This document shows, in pieces, positions 1-8,889 of a DNA stretch of 64,000 bases (its first letter is position 1; every line of letters starts with the position of its first letter). Source of the stretch: Bacteroidota bacterium (lineage in GTDB: Bacteria > Bacteroidota > Bacteroidia > Bacteroidales > JAAUTT01). The notes beneath the pieces were generated by a model. That model saw only the letters and a program-made list of their open reading frames with translations, was not told the origin of the DNA and made no database searches. The translations under genes and the position numbers were made by a program. Where the stretch lies: NCBI GenBank assembly GCA_030706405.1, contig JAUZOO010000004.1, positions 310,765 through 374,764 on the forward strand, read 5' to 3'.

Positions 1-1
1 G

Positions 2-61
2 AAATCTGCTCAAAGTCGTTCGAAACAAAAAAGACGATACCCGAAAAAAACAGAAAGATAA
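2..61 (+). CDS. possible C-terminal tail of an upstream gene (partial)
   Basis: From base 2 one frame reads about 19 codons of very basic sequence (ending KKTER) to a TAA at 59-61. A Lys/Arg-rich end like this is common on RNA-binding proteins and helicases, so this may be the last codons of a plus-strand gene that starts before the window. The frame starting at base 1 is also open, to about base 150, so the assignment is weak. Confidence 0.25.
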   Translation, partial: KSAQSRSKQKRRYPKKTER

Positions 62-217
62 ACAATATTGAGCTTTACAAATATTATATATTGAAATTCA
101 ATATAATGAACAAACAAATATATTTTGACCAACTTTCAAAGTTAAGATTTCTTTAAAAAACAAGCTTCGTGGCATTGGAATTGTGTTTAAAAAGGTAGTA
201 ATCGAAAAAAAAGAAAT

Positions 218-940
218 ATGAAAATAAATTCTATCATTTACATTGCGGTTGTTGGCTTTTTAATGCTTCCTTTATGTGTTAACGGGCAAGAACCAACAAA
301 ATATTCGGTAAAATCTGAAGCATCTTTAGCCGAAGCTAAGGCTAAATCCGATTTGGAGCAGGAAAAAAAGGCTTCCGGCTGGGTTGCTTTGCTAAATCTT
401 AACGATGCAGCCAAAGAGGCCCGGGTAAAAGATGTTATCATCACCCACCTTAAAACAATTCGTGATTGGAACAACGATCACCCCTACACTACCGTGCCTG
501 CGGGGATCAATCCGGCGACCGGAAATATCCTCAACAACCTCGATCGTCAGGTAATTGCAAATTCGGCAATGCCTAAATCTGTTCACGAAGCGCTTATGAC
601 TGGTTTACGCAAAGATTTGACCGAAGAACAGGTTGAGTCTGTTTTGGACAAATATACCGTTGGCAAAGTCGCATTTACCATGAATGGTTACAAATCGATT
701 GTTCCAAACCTCACCAAGGACGAAGAAGCAAAGATTTTAGTTTATCTCAAACAGGCCCGCGAGCAGGCTGTGGATTACAAAAACATGAACCAGATTTCGG
801 CTATCTTTGAAATATATAAAACCAAATGTGAACAATTCCTTAACTCGAACGGGCGTAGCTGGAAGGCTATGTATAAAGCTTATACCGATTCTATAAAAGC
901 CGCTAAGGCTGCTAAAGCTGCCGCTAATCCGACAAAATAG
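218..940 (+). CDS. exported DUF3826-type protein
   Basis: 240-residue protein with an N-terminal signal peptide (hydrophobic residues 5-20, likely cleavage near residue 23 before QEPTK), so it is probably periplasmic or outer-membrane associated. The rest is charged and helical. The block around residues 146-166 (YTVGKVAFTMNGY, then IVPNLT) and the following stretch with EAREQA-like spacing recall the Bacteroidota DUF3826 family, whose biochemical role is unknown. The C-terminus is a low-complexity Lys/Ala run (KAAKAAKAAA). The family assignment is from memory of motifs. It stands alone, with a 139-nt gap before the next gene; the start is the first ATG after an AT-rich leader. Confidence 0.6.
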   Translation: MKINSIIYIAVVGFLMLPLCVNGQEPTKYSVKSEASLAEAKAKSDLEQEKKASGWVALLNLNDAAKEARVKDVIITHLKTIRDWNNDHPYTTVPAGINPATGNILNNLDRQVIANSAMPKSVHEALMTGLRKDLTEEQVESVLDKYTVGKVAFTMNGYKSIVPNLTKDEEAKILVYLKQAREQAVDYKNMNQISAIFEIYKTKCEQFLNSNGRSWKAMYKAYTDSIKAAKAAKAAANPTK

Positions 941-1079
941 TTTTTGTTTTTCGGAGCCTTGTTGTTACACATGTTTTTTTATTTACCGCAGTTAATTCGG
1001 TGTTTAAATTAATGCAGGAAAAGCGGTTTTATAATAATCCTAGACAAGCTATTCTTGATTATTGTAACAGTATAACGAC

Positions 1080-1445
1080 ATGATGAACTCAATGTTTGCA
1101 TATTGCGGATTGACTTGCGATAATTGCCCTATTTATCTCGCTACCTGGGAGCCGGACAAAGAGCGCCAACAGGCAATGAGGGTTTCTATCGCGCAGATTT
1201 GCAGAGAAATCTATGGAATGAACCTGCAACCTTCCGATATTAACGATTGTGATGGCTGTCGGGCTATTTCGGGGCGATTATTTTTTGGCTGTTCTAATTG
1301 TGCGATCCGGCAATGTGCTTCGGAAAAAGCGATTGAAAGCTGCGCATTTTGTGAGAAATACCCTTGTCCAAAACTTCAGAAAACATTAATCCAAGAACCA
1401 GAAGCACAAACCCGGCTCAATGAACTCAGAAATAAGAAGCCATAA
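1080..1445 (+). CDS. DUF3795 cysteine-rich small protein
   Basis: 121 residues with about 12 cysteines. The opening YCGLTCDNCPIY (residues 8-19) is the hallmark of the DUF3795 family, followed by DCDGC, FFGCSNC and a CAFCEKYPCP end. The cysteines come in pairs suited to binding zinc or an iron-sulfur cluster, but the family has no established reaction. No signal peptide, so cytoplasmic. Two ATG codons lie side by side at 1080 and 1083; either could start it. It converges with the aldolase gene and shares a bidirectional terminator with it. Confidence 0.75.
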   Translation: MMNSMFAYCGLTCDNCPIYLATWEPDKERQQAMRVSIAQICREIYGMNLQPSDINDCDGCRAISGRLFFGCSNCAIRQCASEKAIESCAFCEKYPCPKLQKTLIQEPEAQTRLNELRNKKP

Positions 1446-1446
1446 A

Positions 1447-1480
1447 AAAAGCCCGGTGAAATTCATTTCATCGGGCTTTT
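1447..1480. terminator. bidirectional Rho-independent terminator
   Basis: AAAAGCCCG(G)TGAAA pairs with TTTCATCGGGCTTTT around a 4-nt loop, with A and T runs on both outer sides, between the convergent DUF3795 and fructose-bisphosphate aldolase genes. One G-U type mismatch in the stem. It can end transcription from both sides. Confidence 0.85.
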
Positions 1481-1501
1481 GATTTTATAAGACTGTTATT
1501 G

Positions 1502-2494
1502 TTAAGCCTTGTTAGCGCTTCCCAATACGTCGGTAATTTTGTGTTTGTAAAGATCTTTCAACGAATCACGGGCAGGACCTAAGTATTTACGAGGGTCAAA
1601 CTCTGCAGGTTTGGTAGCTAAAGTTTCGCGAACTGAAGCAGTCATAGCCAAACGTCCGTCGCTGTCAATGTTGATTTTGCAAACAGCTGAAGCAGCAGCT
1701 TTGCGGAGTTGTTCTTCGGGAATACCGATAGCGTCAACCATTTTTCCACCGTATTGATTGATGATAGCAACCTGATCCTGTGGAACTGAAGAAGCTCCGT
1801 GAAGTACGATCGGGAATCCGGGGATACGTTTTTCGATTTCTTCGAGGATGTCGAAACGGAGCGGAGGAGGAACTAAAACTCCGTCAGCGTTACGAGTACA
1901 TTGTTCGGGTTTGAACTTATTGGCACCGTGCGAAGTTCCGATCGAAATAGCCAGAGAGTCTACACCTGTTTTCTTTACAAAATCTTCAACTTCTTCGGGT
2001 TGAGTATAAGTGTGGTGTTCGGCCGATACTTCGTCTTCAACACCAGCTAAAACGCCAAGTTCGCCTTCTACAGTAACTCCGTGTGCGTGAGCATATTCTA
2101 CTACTTGCTTCGTAAGCTCTACATTTTTTTCATAAGAGTGGTGCGATCCATCAATCATTACAGATGAAAAACCGAAATCGATACATGATTTACAAAGTTC
2201 AAATGTATCACCATGATCTAAGTGAAGAACAACAGGAACATTAAACCCTAATTCTTTAGCATATTCAACAGCACCTTGTGCCATGTAACGCAATAAAGTT
2301 TGGTTGGCATATTTACGGGCTCCGCTGGATACCTGCAAAATAACAGGCGATTTAGTTTCAACGGCAGCCTGGATGATAGCCTGCATTTGTTCCATATTGT
2401 TGAAGTTAAAGGCAGGAATAGCATAACCGCCTTTAACGGCTTTCTGGAATAATTCTTTGGTATTAACCAGTCCTAATTCTTTATAAGAAACCAT
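1502..2494 (-). CDS. fba: class II fructose-1,6-bisphosphate aldolase
   Basis: 330-residue zinc-dependent aldolase that splits fructose-1,6-bisphosphate into dihydroxyacetone phosphate and glyceraldehyde-3-phosphate in glycolysis, and runs in reverse in gluconeogenesis. LHLDHG (residues 90-95) gives the catalytic Asp93 and zinc ligand His94; VEGELG (142-147) and GTSHGANKF follow with further metal and phosphate contacts, then LHGASSVP near residue 233. Length fits the full-size family. Single gene with its own Bacteroidota-type promoter about 37 nt upstream of the ATG and a shared terminator downstream. No abnormal residues were seen. Confidence 0.96.
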   Translation of the reverse strand: MVSYKELGLVNTKELFQKAVKGGYAIPAFNFNNMEQMQAIIQAAVETKSPVILQVSSGARKYANQTLLRYMAQGAVEYAKELGFNVPVVLHLDHGDTFELCKSCIDFGFSSVMIDGSHHSYEKNVELTKQVVEYAHAHGVTVEGELGVLAGVEDEVSAEHHTYTQPEEVEDFVKKTGVDSLAISIGTSHGANKFKPEQCTRNADGVLVPPPLRFDILEEIEKRIPGFPIVLHGASSVPQDQVAIINQYGGKMVDAIGIPEEQLRKAAASAVCKINIDSDGRLAMTASVRETLATKPAEFDPRKYLGPARDSLKDLYKHKITDVLGSANKA

Positions 2495-2530
2495 CTCTAA
2501 TAGTTTTTTAAAGTGTTATTTAATAAACAC

Positions 2531-2560
2531 CAAAATTAGTGAAAAAGTTTTGTAATCAAA
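2531..2560 (-). promoter_or_regulatory. Bacteroidota-type promoter of fba
   Basis: On the minus strand TTTG (2560-2557) lies 18 nt before TAATTTTG (2538-2531), matching the known -33 TTTG / -7 TAnnTTTG consensus of the primary sigma factor in this phylum. The fba ATG follows at 2494. Confidence 0.6.
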
Positions 2561-2691
2561 CAGTTTATTTAGGGGTTACGAAACAGTAAAGTCGCTAACC
2601 ATTTAATTATCCAATGGTTTCAAAGGGCTTCTGTTAAATAAATACAATAAATTTCACATTGAAACCTCCTCCAGACGATTAAAGCACTCGG

Positions 2692-3858
2692 CTATTTAGA
2701 AATGGGCTGCGCATAAGCCAACACATCGTCGCCGGTAATTTCCCTATCGCACAGGATAATAAGACGTTCTAGCACGTTGCGAAACTCGCGAATGTTGCCG
2801 GTCCAGGTTATTTTTTGAAATTCGCAGATAGCACTTTCGGTAATCACTTTTTTTGTCATCCCATATTCCTGAAAAATTTGGTTAGCAAAATGCTCAGCCA
2901 AAAGCGGAATATCTTCGATACGATCGTTAAGCGACGGAACATTGATAAGGATAACACTTAGCCGATGGTAAAGGTCTTCTCTGAAATTACCTGCTTCAAT
3001 TTCTTTTTTAAGATCTTTATTGGTGGCAGCCACAATGCGTACGTCAACTTTAATTTCTTTGTCGCCGCCTACACGGGTAATTTTATTCTCCTGAAGCGCG
3101 CGTAACACTTTGGCCTGCGCCGAGAGGCTCATATCGCCAATTTCGTCGAGAAAGAGTGTTCCTCCGTTGGCTACTTCGAATTTTCCTTTACGGTCTTTGT
3201 ACGCCGAGGTAAATGCTCCCTTTTCGTGACCAAAAAGCTCACTTTCAATCAATTCAGAAGGTATAGCAGCGCAGTTTACTTCCACAAAAGGAGATGCTAC
3301 ACGCGAACTTTTTTCGTGTAACCAGCGGGCTACCAACTCTTTGCCCGTACCATTTTTACCGGTAATGAGCACTCTGGCATCGGTAGGAGCAACTTTTTCA
3401 ATCATTTCAAGAACTTTACGGATAGGCTCCGATTGCCCAACGATATCAAACGTTTTGGTAACCTTCCGCTTCAATACTTTCGTTTCGGTGACCAGACTTG
3501 TTTTTTCAATTCCGTTGCGGATGGTAATAAGCAGACGATTGAGATCGAGCGGTTTTTCGATAAAATCGAAAGCTCCTTTTTTTATGGCTTCAACCGCGGT
3601 ATCGATGTTGCCGTGTCCGGAAATCATAATAACAGTGGCGTCGGTGGGTTGTTCCTGTATTTTTTCGAGAACTTCGAGCCCGTCCATGTTGGGCATTTTA
3701 ATATCACAGAGAACGACGTCGTATTTATTCTTTGCGAACATATCGAGACCTTCAATTCCGTCGGTTGCTACTTCTACCTTATGGTTTTCGTATTCAAGAA
3801 CTTCCTTGAGTGTATTACGAATACTGCGTTCGTCGTCAATTACTAAAATATTGGCCAT
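2692..3858 (-). CDS. sigma-54-interacting response regulator lacking a Fis-type DNA-binding domain
   Basis: 388 residues. Receiver domain at residues 1-120 with phospho-acceptor Asp52 (VVLCDIKMP) and Lys102; AAA+ domain from about 140 with Walker A GKNGTGKE (167-174), sigma-54 contact loop GAFTSA (214-219, usual form GAFTGA), Walker B LFLDEIGD (235-242) and sensor motifs. NtrC relatives are normally about 450 residues because a Fis-like helix-turn-helix follows the AAA+ domain; this one stops just after the AAA+ lid, at AYAQPISK. It should still be able to activate sigma-54 polymerase on phosphorylation, but without direct DNA recognition in the chain. The ppx-like gene is immediately upstream on the same strand (20-nt gap). 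No histidine kinase is adjacent. Confidence 0.9.
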   Translation of the reverse strand: MANILVIDDERSIRNTLKEVLEYENHKVEVATDGIEGLDMFAKNKYDVVLCDIKMPNMDGLEVLEKIQEQPTDATVIMISGHGNIDTAVEAIKKGAFDFIEKPLDLNRLLITIRNGIEKTSLVTETKVLKRKVTKTFDIVGQSEPIRKVLEMIEKVAPTDARVLITGKNGTGKELVARWLHEKSSRVASPFVEVNCAAIPSELIESELFGHEKGAFTSAYKDRKGKFEVANGGTLFLDEIGDMSLSAQAKVLRALQENKITRVGGDKEIKVDVRIVAATNKDLKKEIEAGNFREDLYHRLSVILINVPSLNDRIEDIPLLAEHFANQIFQEYGMTKKVITESAICEFQKITWTGNIREFRNVLERLIILCDREITGDDVLAYAQPISK

Positions 3859-3878
3859 GTTGTTGCTAAGGGTATTTA

Positions 3879-4805
3879 TTATGATTGGGAAATAAATTCG
3901 AGTACGGCTCCTTCCTTGAGGGAGTAGTCCGACTGGTAAATGGTTAACAATCCAAGCTTGTTAAGAACGAAGTTGACAAATACCGTAGCCAGTACAATCA
4001 TGTCGCGACGAACAGGTTCGAGGCCTTTCATCTGGTCGCGTTCTTCTTTGGTTGAGGATATTAACTTATGGTGAAGCTTTTGGTAAACTTCTTGTGGAAT
4101 GATGTGCGAAGTTGCTCCGTCTAGCGGAGGTAGCAGGTTTTCGTTGGCAAGCATCCGTACAAAACTATCGAACGAACCGGAAGCCCCAATAAATATTTCG
4201 GGTTTATAACGGTCGAAGTTTTCGAAAAGAGGCTCCAATTCTTCGTGGAGATATTTTTCGACGGCTGAAATTTCTTCGGCAGTGATAGGATCGGACGGCT
4301 GAAACTTTTCGAGCAGCCGCGCCATGCCTAGTTTAAAACTTTGTTTCCAAAAAATCTGATTATCGTCGGCAATGATAAATTCATTGCTTCCACCGCCAAT
4401 GTCGAGGATTATATAACGTTTATCATGAAATGTCAAGGTTTGTTTTACGCCCAAATGAATGAGCGAAGCTTCCTTATCTCCCGAAATCACAGAAACGTCG
4501 AGATTGAAACGTTGCTTAAGGGTATCAGTAAAATGACGACCATTGGCAGCATCGCGTATAGCAGAAGTGGCAAAAGCCATTACCTTATCCACTTTGTAGG
4601 GCTCCATCCGTTCGTAATGACGGCCGATGGCTTCAATTCCGCGCTGAAAGGCCGCGTCGGTAATCGTTTTGTGGTTAATTCCGCCTTCACCAAGTTTTAC
4701 ACCTTCCTTTGTGCTGAGTAAAATGTTATAGCTAGAGCCTCCTGTCGCTTCTGCAATCAGAAGATTAAACGTATTGGTTCCCAAGTCTATTATGGCTATT
4801 CGCAT
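3879..4805 (-). CDS. Ppx/GppA family phosphatase
   Basis: 308 residues of the ASKHA-fold exopolyphosphatase / pppGpp phosphohydrolase family. The N-terminus MRIAIIDLGTNTFNLLI is the first phosphate-binding loop, followed by FATSAIRDAANG (about residues 86-97) and the second glycine loop ILDIGGGSNEF (about 142-152). It is the short form (about 300 residues) with no HD-type C-terminal domain. Likely hydrolyses inorganic polyphosphate or pppGpp; sequence alone does not tell which. It precedes the sigma-54 regulator by 20 nt, suggesting co-transcription, and follows the broken channel gene. Confidence 0.88.
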   Translation of the reverse strand: MRIAIIDLGTNTFNLLIAEATGGSSYNILLSTKEGVKLGEGGINHKTITDAAFQRGIEAIGRHYERMEPYKVDKVMAFATSAIRDAANGRHFTDTLKQRFNLDVSVISGDKEASLIHLGVKQTLTFHDKRYIILDIGGGSNEFIIADDNQIFWKQSFKLGMARLLEKFQPSDPITAEEISAVEKYLHEELEPLFENFDRYKPEIFIGASGSFDSFVRMLANENLLPPLDGATSHIIPQEVYQKLHHKLISSTKEERDQMKGLEPVRRDMIVLATVFVNFVLNKLGLLTIYQSDYSLKEGAVLEFISQS

Positions 4806-4851
4806 CGATGTTCATTTTGTTAAAAACAAACAAAGATAAGGGGATTTATTG

Positions 4852-5524
4852 CTAACTCCTTTTTTGAGCATGCTCCTTTTTTATAATAGTGATAAAATTG
4901 GCCGACAATTCGGCTGTTACCAGAGAAAACAAGCCCATTCCAGATAATACGAGAATCATAGTAATAATACGACCAACTTTAGTTACCGGACAGATGTCGC
5001 CGTAGCCAACAGAAGTAACCGTGGTAAAAGCCCACCATATCGCATCAAAATATTCGTGAACATTTTTGTTTACATCCTTCTCGAAAGCATAAAAAGCGAG
5101 CGACAAATAAAACCAAACTACCACAAAAAAAAATGTACGAGAGTAACAGGCTTCGTAATCTGTTCTGCATTAGCCATCTGATTAAAGGGATTATGCCCTT
5201 TGTTCCGCGAAGAAGTTTTATCAGCCGTAGTCCACGAGCAATTCGAGCAATTCGCATAAACCGTAAAATACTGGCATACGGTATTGATGAGATAAAATCC
5301 AGCCAATGATGCTTCAGATAAGTTAGTTTATTATCCGATTTAGCCAGAAAGTAAAAAAAATCGCTTAAAAAAATGACACATATTGCGAGATCGATATGGT
5401 CAAACAATTGTTGTGTGCTTGGAGTCAATGGCTCAATAACTTCTACAGACATTTCAATTAAAACGTACAGCGATAGCACCAACATAAAAGTTTCCCAGAT
5501 GGTATATTTAAGCGCAGTGTTCAA
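4852..5524 (-). pseudogene. voltage-gated-type ion channel split by a +1 frameshift
   Basis: Two overlapping frames together make one six-helix channel of about 220 residues. The upstream frame (start ATG at 5524) holds four hydrophobic segments; the fourth carries regularly spaced arginines (RFMRIARIARGLRLIKLLR), as in an S4 voltage sensor. The downstream frame holds S5, the pore loop with the potassium selectivity filter TSVGYGD and S6. The break lies in a run of nine T on the coding strand (A at 5125-5133): removing one T joins YIFF to VVWFYL in frame. As read, the upstream product ends at 5045 in nonsense sequence after S4/S5. Possible causes are a real inactivating mutation, a homopolymer sequencing error, or transcriptional slippage restoring the frame. 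Confidence 0.85.
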
Positions 5525-5615
5525 ATTAATATTATTGTCTGATTGTTAAATGAATACCCTAGAAACAAAGTAATATAATATTTTGCAATCCATCAATCTT
5601 AAGCCTATAAAAAAC

Positions 5616-7181
5616 TTATTGGGTTACCGCTTCATGCGAAACCTTTTTCAGATCGAAGCGACGGAGAGCTTCTTCGATAGAACTGTCGGGAGGTATAAAA
5701 TTGAAGTCTCCCCAGAAATCAGGATTGTACTTACCTACTTTTTCAACGAAAATGTCGCGGTAACGAATTAAATTTTTATTATCAAAGTGCTGAATGTTTG
5801 ATGAGTCGGTTTGGGTTATCACCATTTCGGCCATCGATTTAAAGGTAGTTTTATAGAACGTAAAACGTTTGTGTACTTTAAATTCAACTTCTTCATGAAT
5901 ATAATTCAAAAACCATGTATTATTGTGTAATGTGTAATTTACGAGGTACTTAGCATAAGTTGGCCATACTTTAATCCGTCGCGAGGTGCGTTGTACCAAT
6001 AGCTCGGCCGCCTGATCAATTCCTTTGGGACTCAACATAAAATCAGCCCTAACAATGGCCATTGTCGCTTTATCGATGAATAAATTACCCTTAAAAAGAG
6101 CATACCTGATATTGTCTTTCTGATCGAAGGAAATGACATAGGTAGGCCGTTCGTGCAGGTCAATAATGTCGTATAATTTAAAATCGTAGTATTGAAAATA
6201 ATCGTCGGCTAGAAAGTTACTATGATTTTTCGCCAAGTCGAGCATCAGGTTCGTGTGAATACCTCCCTGAAACTTCAAAACAACGGTATCCATCTGCTTG
6301 GGAAACTTACACTTCCGCCCTTGAAAAATAACAACCTGATCGTTCGCGAAGTTGTTGTATGGGGCTTTTTTGATGTGCAAAACAGCTTCGGACAAGGACA
6401 CGTAATCTTTATTTTGCTGAATAATTTCGCGGTAAAAAGCAGTCAGCATCAGAGGAATCGTGCTGTAATTCTTTGGAATCTGATTTATTGCCTGCTTAAG
6501 AATTTCCTCAGGTTTAACAACTTTCACTGTCACTTCCTTGAGGTGAAAAATTATCGGTTCCAGTAATATCGTGGCTTCTCCCGAAATCAGGTCGTTGGCT
6601 TTCCTTGCAAGCGTTTTATAGCCAACACACGAAAAGTAAACCGAGTCGTCAACGCACGCTGACGGGATTTTAAGAATGAACCGCCCGTTTTCGTTCGACA
6701 TGGTGCCGATATTCCGGTTGCGGATGTAGATGCTGCCAAAAGCCACGGGCTCCTTCGTTTTTCGGTCGATAACCTGACCACGTACATGGATCATTATAAT
6801 AGTATCGCGCGGAATATCGTCGGCAATGGCAGTTTGTTTTTCATCTTTAACCGATTGCCTTATAATAACAACATTGTTTGCTACCAATTTGTACGTAAGG
6901 CTGCATGGCGAAAGCAGGCTGTCGAGGATTAACTTTAGAGGCTGGTTAAAAAACACACAATTGAGTTTTTTCTGCTGCGGAAGAATATCGGGATTGTACG
7001 AAAAGCCATACGCGACAACTTTTTTGCGCAGAGAATCGATAGCCGACCCAAGGGTTATTTGCCGGAAGTTGAACGAATATTTCTTGTCGAAGGGCAACTG
7101 TGCTGCAACCTTTCCGCAGAGAGAGAACGCGATTGAAAGGAAAAGTAAGAGAACGAGATACTTTGGACCGTTCTTGTTCAT
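5616..7181 (-). CDS. STN and carboxypeptidase-like regulatory domain protein without a TonB barrel
   Basis: About 521 residues after choosing ATG at 7181 (MNKNGPKYLVLLLF) rather than a GTG two codons earlier. Signal peptide to about residue 28. Residues about 35-105 look like an STN (secretin/TonB short N-terminal) domain, the part of TonB receptors that touches FecR-type anti-sigma factors. Next comes a carboxypeptidase D regulatory-like beta-sandwich (about 120-205: VIDRKTKEPVAFGSIYI ... SCVGYKTL). The remaining 300 residues are not a plug or barrel and begin with KPEEILKQAI and AFYREI motifs known from Bacteroidota surface proteins of unknown role. It follows FecR by 10 nt, so it is probably the signalling partner of that system. 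Confidence 0.75.
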   Translation of the reverse strand: MNKNGPKYLVLLLFLSIAFSLCGKVAAQLPFDKKYSFNFRQITLGSAIDSLRKKVVAYGFSYNPDILPQQKKLNCVFFNQPLKLILDSLLSPCSLTYKLVANNVVIIRQSVKDEKQTAIADDIPRDTIIMIHVRGQVIDRKTKEPVAFGSIYIRNRNIGTMSNENGRFILKIPSACVDDSVYFSCVGYKTLARKANDLISGEATILLEPIIFHLKEVTVKVVKPEEILKQAINQIPKNYSTIPLMLTAFYREIIQQNKDYVSLSEAVLHIKKAPYNNFANDQVVIFQGRKCKFPKQMDTVVLKFQGGIHTNLMLDLAKNHSNFLADDYFQYYDFKLYDIIDLHERPTYVISFDQKDNIRYALFKGNLFIDKATMAIVRADFMLSPKGIDQAAELLVQRTSRRIKVWPTYAKYLVNYTLHNNTWFLNYIHEEVEFKVHKRFTFYKTTFKSMAEMVITQTDSSNIQHFDNKNLIRYRDIFVEKVGKYNPDFWGDFNFIPPDSSIEEALRRFDLKKVSHEAVTQ

Positions 7182-7191
7182 AAACACAGCA

Positions 7192-8193
7192 TTAGCAACC
7201 CGGGCCGGTCAAAACATAGCCATTGTCTGTTTTTTTGACAGTCAGGTTGAGGGTTTCCTTAATAGCTTCGAGGATATTCCCCAAATCACGATTTTTAAAG
7301 TCGGCGTTTAACCGGCAGTTTTTCAGACGACCGTCTTCAATAGAAATAGGCTGGGCAAAAGTCTTTTTAAGGGTTTGAACCACATAGTCGAGGTTGGCAT
7401 TGCGAAATACCAACACATTGGTTTTCCATGCAATGGTATTAACGTCCGAAATTTTATTCAGCACCAATTGGTTCGATTGGGTGTAATAAACCCCTGTATT
7501 TCCGGGAGTCAGCCGAATAGCTGAGGCCGTTAAACGGGATGAAAGTTCCACCACGCCGGTTTCAACCAGCACCTGAACACTGTCACTTTTATTATAGGCC
7601 AATACATTAAAGGTTGTTCCGAGCACTTTGACCCGGGCCTTTTCGGTTTGGATGATGAATGGCTGCTGAGGATTTTTAGTCACTTCGAAGAAGGCTTCGC
7701 CGGTAAGCTCAACATTACGTGTTTTCGAACGAAATGCTTTCGGATAGCGAAGGGAAGAATGGGCGTTAAGGAAAACGCGCGAACCATCAGGCAACACAAT
7801 TGGCTTTGTTATTTTTTGGTTTTCGGCTACAACATTTACGTATTGGGTGTTACCTACAATCCAATATATCGTAAACGAGATCACTGCCAGCAAAATTATA
7901 GATGCCGCAATACCCATTGCGTAACGGAGCGAAAGCCCTTTGATGAAGGGTTTTCGCTGCGAAGATTTGTCCATGCGCTTTTTCATGGCATCCCATCCAT
8001 AGTCGGTGTCGAATAGCCGCTGTTCCCTTTGGTCACTGAGATGCCATATTTTTTCGGCATTTTTCAGTTCCTTGCGGTTTTCGGTCGCTTCGTCCAACCA
8101 TTGCGCCAATTGCACCTTCTCTTGATTGTTCAATTCATTATCAAGATGTTTAGCAATAAGCCCCCACGTAGTATCGTCAATATTTTCTTTCAT
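7192..8193 (-). CDS. FecR-family anti-sigma factor
   Basis: 333 residues, single-pass inner-membrane regulator. The cytoplasmic N-terminus (1-90: LAKHLDNELN, WLDEATEN) is the sigma-binding part; one transmembrane helix at about 92-113; the periplasmic FecR domain at about 125-225 contains LPDGSRVFLNAHSSLRYP and VELTGEAFFEV; the C-terminal DUF4974 domain (about 255-330) has the typical FRNANLDYVVQTL start. It would hold the neighbouring ECF sigma factor until a periplasmic signal arrives. Sits 37 nt after the sigma gene and 10 nt before the STN protein. Confidence 0.93.
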   Translation of the reverse strand: MKENIDDTTWGLIAKHLDNELNNQEKVQLAQWLDEATENRKELKNAEKIWHLSDQREQRLFDTDYGWDAMKKRMDKSSQRKPFIKGLSLRYAMGIAASIILLAVISFTIYWIVGNTQYVNVVAENQKITKPIVLPDGSRVFLNAHSSLRYPKAFRSKTRNVELTGEAFFEVTKNPQQPFIIQTEKARVKVLGTTFNVLAYNKSDSVQVLVETGVVELSSRLTASAIRLTPGNTGVYYTQSNQLVLNKISDVNTIAWKTNVLVFRNANLDYVVQTLKKTFAQPISIEDGRLKNCRLNADFKNRDLGNILEAIKETLNLTVKKTDNGYVLTGPGC

Positions 8194-8230
8194 GGTCTTT
8201 TCCTTATCCTTACGATTCCTGAGAAGGGAT

Positions 8231-8806
8231 TTACCCTATAAAAATTTTTAAAATCCATACCAGTACCAAATAATCTTTCAGGTTTTGCCTGAGAAGTTTT
8301 AGTAGTCCGGATATGTGGGCTTCCACGGTTTTTACCGAGATATTCATCCGTTCGGCAATTTCCTGGTATTTAAGCCCTTCGTTGCGGTTTAGCTCAAATA
8401 TTTCGCGGGTTCGTTCCGGAACATGATTAATAGTTTCGGAGATGATATGCATGATTTCGCCGGTTTCGGCATAATTCTCGGGCATTTCAACCGCATGTTG
8501 CGGGGAGGCCTTGACATTTGTTTCATAGCCTGCCACAACTTTTTGGTGCCTGAGATAACGAAGCGAATTATTATGAGCAGCTTTGTAAAGATATGATTTT
8601 ATGGATGTTGTTAGTTGTAATGAAGCCCGATTGTCCCAAATATGAAAAAACAGGTCTTGCACAATTTCCTCAGCAGCCGATGTGTCTTTTGTCAGTTTAA
8701 AAACGAAGAAACACAACGACTTGTAATACGTTCGAAACAACGTTTCAAAAGCTTTTTCGTCATTTTTTTGTATTCGTTCCAGAATATTCAGGTCGTCAGC
8801 AGTCAT
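8231..8806 (-). CDS. ECF RNA polymerase sigma factor (Bacteroidota FecI-like)
   Basis: 191 residues. Sigma region 2 at about 15-85 (AFETLFRTYYKSLCFFV, AAEEIVQDLFFHIW) binds core polymerase and the -10 element; region 4 at about 125-180 (EGLKYQEIAERMNISVKTVEAHI) is the -35-binding helix-turn-helix. First gene of a sigma / FecR / STN-protein cassette, the usual order for surface signalling in this phylum. Regulated most likely by the downstream FecR; the target genes are not evident from position, since no SusC/D pair adjoins it. Confidence 0.93.
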   Translation of the reverse strand: MTADDLNILERIQKNDEKAFETLFRTYYKSLCFFVFKLTKDTSAAEEIVQDLFFHIWDNRASLQLTTSIKSYLYKAAHNNSLRYLRHQKVVAGYETNVKASPQHAVEMPENYAETGEIMHIISETINHVPERTREIFELNRNEGLKYQEIAERMNISVKTVEAHISGLLKLLRQNLKDYLVLVWILKIFIG

Positions 8807-8889
8807 GGTTGTAGAGTTAGTTGGATGGCTTTTCGGAAGAGTGGGCGTAGTTATAATCTACGCCCAGCTTCTATTTGCTATATACGAAG

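Noticed and set aside
7179-7187. GTG start at 7187 for the STN protein
   Set aside because: An ATG two codons later gives a normal signal peptide.
5616-8806. The sigma/FecR cassette as regulator of the Sus-type operon at 50 kb
   Set aside because: More than 40 kb apart with no shared promoter motif seen.
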